From Methylocystis sp. (GTDB lineage: Bacteria > Pseudomonadota > Alphaproteobacteria > Rhizobiales > Beijerinckiaceae): a DNA stretch of 59,529 nt. The DNA is taken from NCBI RefSeq assembly GCF_021731785.1, contig NZ_JAKFWS010000125.1:1-59529 (forward strand). Reading direction: 5' to 3'. The position numbers and the translations under genes were made by a program. This document shows, in pieces, positions 57,318-59,529 of the stretch; position 1 is the first letter of the stretch; every line of letters starts with the position of its first letter. The notes beneath the pieces are model-generated. The model saw only the letters and a list, made by a program, of their open reading frames with translations. It was not told the origin of the DNA and made no database searches.

Positions 57318-57520
57318 AACCTCCGTCGCGCGGCGGGCGTCGTCGCGGTCTATGCCGAGATCGCGAGCGGCGGCAAGGACTCCGCCTTCGTGGCGATGGC
57401 CCAGATCGCTTCGTTTCATTTGGCTCAACTTGAGCCGATTGAAGATCGGCCAGCCAATCCACTCGGCGACATGTTCGTCGCGTTCGAGCGCAGTCAGCTC
57501 GGCGCGAGTAAGATTTTAGC
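57318..57520 (+). pseudogene. Fragment of an unknown gene
   Basis: One plus frame reads AGVVAVYAEIASGGKDSAFV then AMAQIASFHLAQLEPIEDRP with coding character but no start or proper end, and its 3' part overlaps the convergent SGNH gene. It is likely a decayed remnant; no family was recognised. Confidence 0.25.
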
Positions 57521-58138
57521 TAATCTTCCACTATCGAGGAATAGCTGATCGCTCAACTTCTCTCGAAGAGCCGCGATCCACGCCGCATTGGCGCGTGGCG
57601 TGAAATGCACCCCGTCGTCGCTCATCTCTGCGCGGCGCACGCCATTGAGCGAGACATGCGGATTGAGGTCCAACACCTCGATGCCTCGCTCTCGGCAAAG
57701 CTCCGCCATCATTGCGTTCGCTGCATCTATACGCGGCGCCGCCTCTCTCTGGGCGATGTAAGGCATCAAGGTGAAGATCGCGGAAGCGCCCGGATCGAGG
57801 ACTTGCAGCATGCCGCGGAAATCGCGTTCGATGTCCCGGATCGGAGCGGCGGCGCCGAAAAGATCGTTCAGACCTCCGTCGATGATGAAGCGCCGCGCGC
57901 GATTTCGTTGCGCACGCTCTAACTGCCCTGCGATATCCGCGAGCCGCGCGCCGCCCTTGGCGAAGTTTATCACCTCGAAGGGGCGACACGACAGCGTGCG
58001 GAATGGGCAGCCGGCCGCGAGACTATCGCCGACGACGGCGATGCTGGCGACGGCGGGTGCTAGGGCGACCGCCGCCAATACTGGCGCGATGGCGCCAAGA
58101 AAAAAGCGTCGCGAGGGAGCGGCGATATTCGAGCTCAT
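57494..58138 (-). CDS. SGNH/GDSL-type hydrolase, exported
   Basis: ATG 58138 was chosen because a twin-arginine-like signal follows (APSRRFFLGAIAPVL); the longer frame to 58222 is not supported. The 214-residue protein has VVGDSLAAG (block I Ser), GGARL (block II Gly), GGLND (block III Asn) and DGVHFTPRAN (block V Asp and His). These enzymes are periplasmic esterases or carbohydrate deacetylases. The substrate is unknown. Confidence 0.82.
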   Translation of the reverse strand: MSSNIAAPSRRFFLGAIAPVLAAVALAPAVASIAVVGDSLAAGCPFRTLSCRPFEVINFAKGGARLADIAGQLERAQRNRARRFIIDGGLNDLFGAAAPIRDIERDFRGMLQVLDPGASAIFTLMPYIAQREAAPRIDAANAMMAELCRERGIEVLDLNPHVSLNGVRRAEMSDDGVHFTPRANAAWIAALREKLSDQLFLDSGRLAKILLAPS

Positions 58139-58355
58139 ACAAATCCTTGTCGCAAGGATGCATCGCTCGCGACGATAGGCATCGATCTCCTCGCCCGGTA
58201 TCACCGGTATCCAAGCTGGCAAGATGAGGCCGGAATATGGCGGCTACCGCTTCATCGCTCATTTCGCTGTTGCCAAAGTGGCTTGAGCCTCCCGTCTTGT
58301 TTCGCTGTTTCCAAATGTTGGAGATCGGGAGAGTGAAGTCCGGCGCGAGTAGTTT

Positions 58356-58589
58356 CTAAACTGGATTCTCAGGCTTGCAGTGCCCGCATCCCGTGACATT
58401 CTTGAGGTTGGATCCGCGGGCGACTGCAAACGCTTTTCCGCTATCTGGGTGTGGGCCGAGCCATTCCGTAGTGAGATTTGCCTTTAGTCCTGGCCTTCGC
58501 TGGCCCTTGCCTTCATTGCAGTGAGGACAAGATCCTTTGTGAACCGTCGCCGACTGATGGCTCGGGGCCAGGAAAACGTAAAAGTGCAT
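58356..58589 (-). CDS. Small CxxC hypothetical protein
   Basis: Starting at MHFYVFLAPSHQSATVHKGS (ATG 58589; a start at 58613 is possible), the 77-residue protein has CPHC and CGHC pairs spaced to form one zinc ribbon. It has no recognised family but looks like a real small zinc protein. Confidence 0.45.
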   Translation of the reverse strand: MHFYVFLAPSHQSATVHKGSCPHCNEGKGQRRPGLKANLTTEWLGPHPDSGKAFAVARGSNLKNVTGCGHCKPENPV

Positions 58590-58804
58590 GACCGATTTCT
58601 CCGCCGCGATCACCGCCAGCGCTTCACGTCCCCTGGGCTTTTCAGCTTCACGCTCGCTGCTGCTCGAGCAAATAGAGCATCGCTGTGCCGACGTGCGCTT
58701 GCGTGACTTTTCGGCTTTGTGTGGCCTTTGGCGCTATCGTGCTGACTATGGGGAACGCTTCACGCAGCATCGGACGTGGGAAGAGCTTCACCCGCTTGCC
58801 GGGC

Positions 58805-59044
58805 TCATCGGCCAGCCGCGTCGGCAATCCTATTGGACAGCGCGTCCCAAAACGCGGCGCGGCCGTCGTCGCCGTTACGCCGAAAGAGCTCGGCCTGACG
58901 CTTGAATGCTTCCTGTATAGCCGCGACCTCTCCCCCCGTGGCCGCGCCAGCAAACGATCGAATTGCTTCGAAAGTCCAGCTTCCAGCTAAATCAGGATCC
59001 GTCTGCTTTTTCATGGCGAGTGCCTGCCTGTTTAATTCCGTCAA
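58805..59044 (-). CDS. Small hypothetical protein
   Basis: The 79-residue frame MTELNRQALAMKKQTDPDLA is helical and charged with plausible codon use. No domain was recognised and the ribosome site is weak. Confidence 0.4.
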   Translation of the reverse strand: MTELNRQALAMKKQTDPDLAGSWTFEAIRSFAGAATGGEVAAIQEAFKRQAELFRRNGDDGRAAFWDALSNRIADAAGR

Positions 59045-59460
59045 GCTCCCTTGGAGCGCATGACATCATGGCCGACAGTGGCGTATATCCACTCTGCGGC
59101 GGAATGCGCGGGCACACAAAGCAGATTCTGCGCAAAAGGCGCGGTCGCGCGCCATGCAAACGGCGGTCGAGGCGATGTTTTGCCCGGCTAATACGACATT
59201 GCTCCTGCATCCGGCGGAGGAGGACGCCTTGCAGTTTGGATCGTCTCACCGCGGCTCAACAGACCAGCCATCGGCGATGATCAAAGGCTGGCGCGACCGC
59301 ACGCGCGACTTCTTCCGGTTTCGACAAGTCACAGACGACTGACAAAATCTCAGCCCCTGTCGCCTCTCAGTTGCTTGGCAGTCTGCTGAAGCGCCTCCTC
59401 ATTCAGGGAACATTCAGTGGCTCGATGGGAATGAATTGCAAGGGGCAGAAGGAGATCAGC
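59045..59460. other. Intergenic stretch before a secreted-protein gene
   Basis: Short frames here (for example 59154-59342) lack coding character. AGAAGGAGATC at 59447-59457 is the ribosome site for the next gene. Nothing else was seen. Confidence 0.4.
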
Positions 59461-59529
59461 ATGTTGCGCAAACTGTCTCTAGTTACGACTTTGGCCGCGG
59501 CCTTAACGCTTCCGACTGTCGCTCTGGCC
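59461..59529 (+). CDS. Secreted protein, N-terminal end (partial)
   Basis: ATG 59461 follows a strong AAGGAGA ribosome site and begins a signal peptide MLRKLSLVTTLAAALTLPTV ending ALA at the window edge. The mature protein is outside the window, so function is unknown. Confidence 0.7.
   Translation, partial: MLRKLSLVTTLAAALTLPTVALA

Noticed and set aside
59154-59342. 62-codon plus-strand ORF
   Set aside because: No ribosome site, no domain and poor coding character.

Overview
The window looks like a piece of an alphaproteobacterial methanotroph chromosome (Methylocystis/Methylosinus-like or a relative). The main evidence is a copper membrane monooxygenase operon in A-B-C order (pxmABC, 51433-54282) with conserved PmoB- and PmoC-type copper ligands. 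Supporting evidence is high GC, an Omp25-type alphaproteobacterial porin and a block of sugar-phosphate genes (phosphoribulokinase, transketolase, class II aldolase, ribulose-phosphate epimerase). The genus is an inference.

Layout. (1) 1-10980 is accessory DNA: the end of a sensor kinase, a serine hydrolase, a TonB siderophore receptor with a PepSY membrane protein and a divergent two-component system, an IS3 remnant, and a large serine recombinase whose last codons lie inside a tRNA-Met gene. This is the pattern of an island inserted at that tRNA. (2) 10981-18197 is core-like DNA: tRNA-Met, prk, tkt, an outer-membrane porin, fba, a methyltransferase, rpe and tRNA-Gln. (3) 18198-26970 is a second accessory stretch full of broken pieces: a recombinase tail, a truncated and frameshifted P1B-type metal ATPase fused to hemerythrin and HlyD-like domains, cytochrome b561, a small tyrosine recombinase, a solitary Hcp protein, two IS-end-like direct repeats and a truncated OLD-family ATPase.

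(4) 26983-43010 is the most striking region: an apparently complete epoxyalkane-coenzyme M pathway with coenzyme M biosynthesis genes. On the minus strand lie 2-ketopropyl-CoM carboxylase (xecC) and a hydroxypropyl-CoM dehydrogenase (xecD/E type). Divergently lie epoxyalkane:CoM transferase (xecA), a small Cys-rich protein and then a tightly coupled run: GMC oxidoreductase, two CoA-transferase subunits, an unknown 303-residue protein, phosphosulfolactate synthase (xcbB-like), two aspartase/fumarase-superfamily lyases, a PLP D-cysteine-desulfhydrase-like enzyme, an ADP-forming acyl-CoA ligase and a PLP gamma-lyase cut off by a transposase remnant. Both cluster edges are broken genes, which suggests horizontal acquisition. 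Methane monooxygenases co-oxidise alkenes to epoxides. My inference is that this cluster detoxifies or assimilates such epoxides through CoM made on site.

(5) 43010-49200 is another mobile-element area: transposase fragments, a DUF5681 protein paired with an orphan DNA methyltransferase, an HU-like protein, hypotheticals and a frameshifted DUF3768 gene. (6) 49206-59529 holds a secreted MRJP-like protein, a LysR regulator divergent from pxmABC, a tautomerase, an enolase-superfamily enzyme, a spermidine-synthase-like protein, a PsiF-like protein, an SGNH hydrolase, small hypotheticals and the start of a secreted protein cut by the window edge. No CRISPR array or rRNA was seen.
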